From: an uncultured Dorea sp.
Lineage (GTDB): Bacteria; Bacillota; Clostridia; Lachnospirales; Lachnospiraceae
Reading direction: 5' to 3'
DNA length: 34,555 nt
Assembly (NCBI GenBank): GCA_910589275.1
Contig: CAJUTH010000040.1
Span: 1-34,555 of the forward strand
A program made the translations under genes and the position numbers. The notes beneath the pieces were generated by a model that saw only the letters and a list, made by a program, of their open reading frames with translations, made no database searches and was not told the origin of the DNA. The first letter of the stretch is position 1, and every line of letters begins with the position of its first letter. Of this stretch, positions 32,710-34,555 are shown in pieces.

Positions 32710-32900
32710 TAAAATTCCATCATGTTCAGACATATTATGCATTTTTATGTAAAAATAATGGAATATATGGGCTTACTCGGGCCCCGCAATATGTCAATTC
32801 CTGTAACTTTATGTCAAAAATTTCTTCCTGCAGTGCTTAATGTTCTGCTTCCAGTTCTATATAGCATCAATACTGACAAACTAGATGCATAAAACAGAGA
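32710..32900. other. AT-rich gene-free stretch upstream of spo0A
   Basis: The 367-base space between spo0A and the methyltransferase holds the spo0A promoter at one end and a terminator-like palindrome at the other. The middle is AT-rich apart from a short GGGCCC. I see no open frame with a ribosome site, no RNA gene and no repeat in it. It may be the scar of the insertion that brought in the right-hand genes. Confidence 0.4.
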
Positions 32901-32901
32901 A

Positions 32902-32950
32902 CCAGCCGCTGTAAAAAAAACTGATTACGCAAAAGCGATTGGCTCTCTGC
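32902..32950 (-). terminator. Palindromic terminator after the methyltransferase gene
   Basis: On the minus strand AGAGAGCCA pairs with TGGTTCTCT (9 bp, one G-U), enclosing a small CGC-TTTT-GCG hairpin and a run of eight T. Either the small inner hairpin plus T-run or the whole palindrome (followed by TTTTA) could end transcription. Confidence 0.6.
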
Positions 32951-32963
32951 TTTTCTGTATTTT

Positions 32964-33815
32964 TTAATCTCTAAGCAAAATAGAATTTGGTAATTGTAAA
33001 TTGTCGCTGAAAAAAATATATTCTTGCGCTTTTTTACTTATCTGGATGCTGTAAGTAACATCCAAATAGCTGCTTCGATATTTTTTATATAATTCTGCGG
33101 CTAATGGACATATATCATATGTAACAACCCATTTTCTATTACATTCTGATATAAGCTTATACAAATCTCTATGGTCTTTCTCAATAAAAGCATTTTTATA
33201 TAATTGTGTGCCCTTCTTAACATATGGCGGATCAAGATTAATGAACGACTTATAAAATTTCCTTAATTGTCGTGGCTGCAGCAATTCTTTAGCGTCTTGA
33301 TTTAATAACACTATCTGATCTCTATAACCAGAAATTTTCATTATCTTCTTAATTAAATTCTTTTTATTAAACCTAGCGTCCATTTTATACGTTCCTGTTT
33401 GTTCCTGCCCGCCAATAACACCTCCTTTTATAACGCCGGATACATTTGTTCGATTCAAATAAAAAGTGGCAAATCCCAATTTTAATGAACTAGAACCGCT
33501 ATTATCCATATATGCTTTTCGTTGGTTCTTCCACTCATCCAATGTAATCGGTGTGGAATCAATTAAGTCACAAAATGCATCTGTTTCATAAATAGCACTG
33601 TGCCAAAAAGAATAAATTGCGGGGTCAAAATCATTAATAACTATACGTTTTACATCATTCTTGAGTAATAATTTTAATGCCAGTCCTGCTCCTCCCGCAA
33701 AAGGCTCAATGTATGTTTCTCCTATCAAGTTATTACATTTTAGTATTTCTCTGATATAGTCATAAAACTTTGATTTTCCTCCCGGATATCGAAGCGGAGA
33801 ATACGTACTCGGCAT
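32964..33815 (-). CDS. D12-class DNA adenine N6-methyltransferase (Dam family)
   Basis: This methylates adenine in DNA using S-adenosylmethionine. The 283-aa protein has the D12-class layout: N-terminal SPLRYPGGKSKF, motif I EPFAGGAGLALKL, and catalytic motif IV NLDPPYVKKG (DPPY). GGGGGTG lies 5 nt before the ATG. It is visibly richer in A and T than genes at 0-32 kb, suggesting recent acquisition. It lies 32 nt downstream of the OLD/AAA-like gene on the same strand. The target site cannot be read from sequence; GATC is typical for the family. It could protect self DNA from the neighbouring nuclease or be a maintenance methyltransferase. Confidence 0.9.
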   Translation of the reverse strand: MPSTYSPLRYPGGKSKFYDYIREILKCNNLIGETYIEPFAGGAGLALKLLLKNDVKRIVINDFDPAIYSFWHSAIYETDAFCDLIDSTPITLDEWKNQRKAYMDNSGSSSLKLGFATFYLNRTNVSGVIKGGVIGGQEQTGTYKMDARFNKKNLIKKIMKISGYRDQIVLLNQDAKELLQPRQLRKFYKSFINLDPPYVKKGTQLYKNAFIEKDHRDLYKLISECNRKWVVTYDICPLAAELYKKYRSSYLDVTYSIQISKKAQEYIFFSDNLQLPNSILLRD

Positions 33816-33847
33816 TTTATCACCCCCATTCCCTCAATGGCAAATAT

Positions 33848-34555
33848 TTATTTTACTGTCCATAATCTAGAATCAATTCCATAGAACTCTGATACTTTTT
33901 TAAACATGATATTTAACTGTTTATAAAATTTAGCAATACTTTCCGAATGTTCCTCATCATATAACCAATGCTTAAAAAGTAATTCAAAAAATCTTTGATG
34001 TTTAACAAAAATTTTCTTTCGCAATTCACGTTCTACGCCATGTGTGCTTTTATTTTCTTTACGTAATTCCTTTAGTGTTAAATCTATTTGTTCTATATCA
34101 TTCTTTATATTATCTCTAAAATATACTTTACCGTAATTCAATTCTAAAATCGTGTCTGCTGTCCAAAAAGGCGAATCATTATCATAAAGAAATAGTGCAT
34201 AGGACATAATTACTTTTTCTGGTGAATCACCTCCCGGAAGCGTGATCGTATATTTATTTAAGTCGCCATTCTGGTCGCCATCCAAAATACATATGTACTT
34301 CATCGTTGTTTTTAATAAATATGAATCATTAAAAATCGCCTGCAGACTATTCGCCCCTATATTGGCATCAACAAAATGGAAAAAGCGCCTAATTTGAGAA
34401 AATTCTAGGTATGTTTCTTCAAAATAGTCAAATAAAATATTTAAAAAAAATCTCGCTTCATTATCTTCGGTAAAAATAGGAATCTTCTTGCTTAAATAAA
34501 CCTGAATTATTCACGGAACAGTATCTGAACTGATAACTGTACCATGAATCTGAAA
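33848..34555 (-). pseudogene. C-terminal part of an OLD/AAA-type ATPase-nuclease, interrupted by TGA
   Basis: The minus frame runs off the right window edge, so the N-terminal ATPase part is not visible. The visible part reads like a TOPRIM domain of OLD-family proteins: acidic IPIFTEDNEARFF, then KYICILDGDQN with the Asp-Gly-Asp metal site, and LPGGDSPEK. In this same frame a TGA at 34511-34513 follows Thr-Val-Pro. Coding-like sequence continues on both sides with no ribosome site after it, and the first ATG downstream (34303) lies inside the TOPRIM region. A CGA-to-TGA change would explain it. The gene is therefore probably inactivated, unless it is two cistrons or a sequencing error. It sits directly upstream of a Dam-type methyltransferase, as in a defence module. 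Confidence 0.6.

Noticed and set aside
1..34555. CRISPR arrays, tRNA/rRNA genes, transposases or integrases
   Set aside because: I saw no regularly spaced repeat series, no tRNA cloverleaf with a CCA-type end and no recombinase or transposase motifs in any frame.

Overview
The window looks like a chromosomal segment of a spore-forming gut Clostridia bacterium, most likely Lachnospiraceae. This is inferred from spo0A, the [FeFe]-hydrogenase-like protein, the split B12-dependent methionine synthase, D-Ala-D-Ala carboxypeptidase and VanRS-type genes, and strong AGGAGG ribosome binding sites. No species can be named from the sequence alone. Nearly all genes are on the minus strand. The plus-strand exceptions are rpsU plus a GNAT acetyltransferase (12.3-13.1 kb) and an ABC-F gene (20.5-22.0 kb).

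From right to left on the minus strand, 0.1-6.9 kb is a ribose-type uptake operon (rbsD, a BtpA/SgcQ-family gene, rbsK, rbsA, rbsC, rbsB) behind a LacI-type regulator, with matching palindromic operators at both promoters. Next come a membrane-tailed XRE regulator with a small membrane protein (7.1-8.0 kb), a DnaQ-type exonuclease with a zinc ribbon (8.2-8.9 kb), and a VanR-VanS-like two-component pair followed by an S11 D,D-carboxypeptidase (9.0-12.0 kb), with no vanH, ligase or vanX. A compact rpsU transcription unit, missed by length-limited gene calling, and a GNAT gene follow.

From 13.2 to 20.0 kb lies a probable operon read alaS, FtsA-like ATPase with a long C-terminal extension, FIST-domain sensor, soluble chemoreceptor-like protein. 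A near-perfect sigma-A promoter precedes alaS. A divergent Lsa/CplR-like ABC-F gene has a leader of about 315 nt that starts almost immediately with a three-codon uORF (Met-Arg-Arg-stop) and contains two intrinsic terminators. This fits ribosome-mediated attenuation.

From 22.1 to 25.4 kb is a second sugar/nucleoside-type ABC locus with a PsuG-like glycosidase. It carries a deletion scar that joins the permease to the mature part of the binding protein, so the transporter is probably dead. From 25.5 to 31.7 kb are a [FeFe]-hydrogenase-like protein, a split MetH (catalytic protein plus separate activation-domain protein) and glgA. Spo0A follows at 31.8-32.6 kb. The right edge (33.0-34.6 kb) is an AT-rich accessory patch: a D12-class adenine methyltransferase downstream of the C-terminal part of an OLD/AAA-type ATPase-nuclease gene, which has an in-frame TGA and runs off the window.

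The strongest leads are the ABC-F leader, the FtsA-like/FIST/receptor operon, the VanRS-carboxypeptidase module without a ligase, the OLD-Dam pair and the transporter deletion junction. All functional statements come from motif and family recognition by eye; no database search was run.
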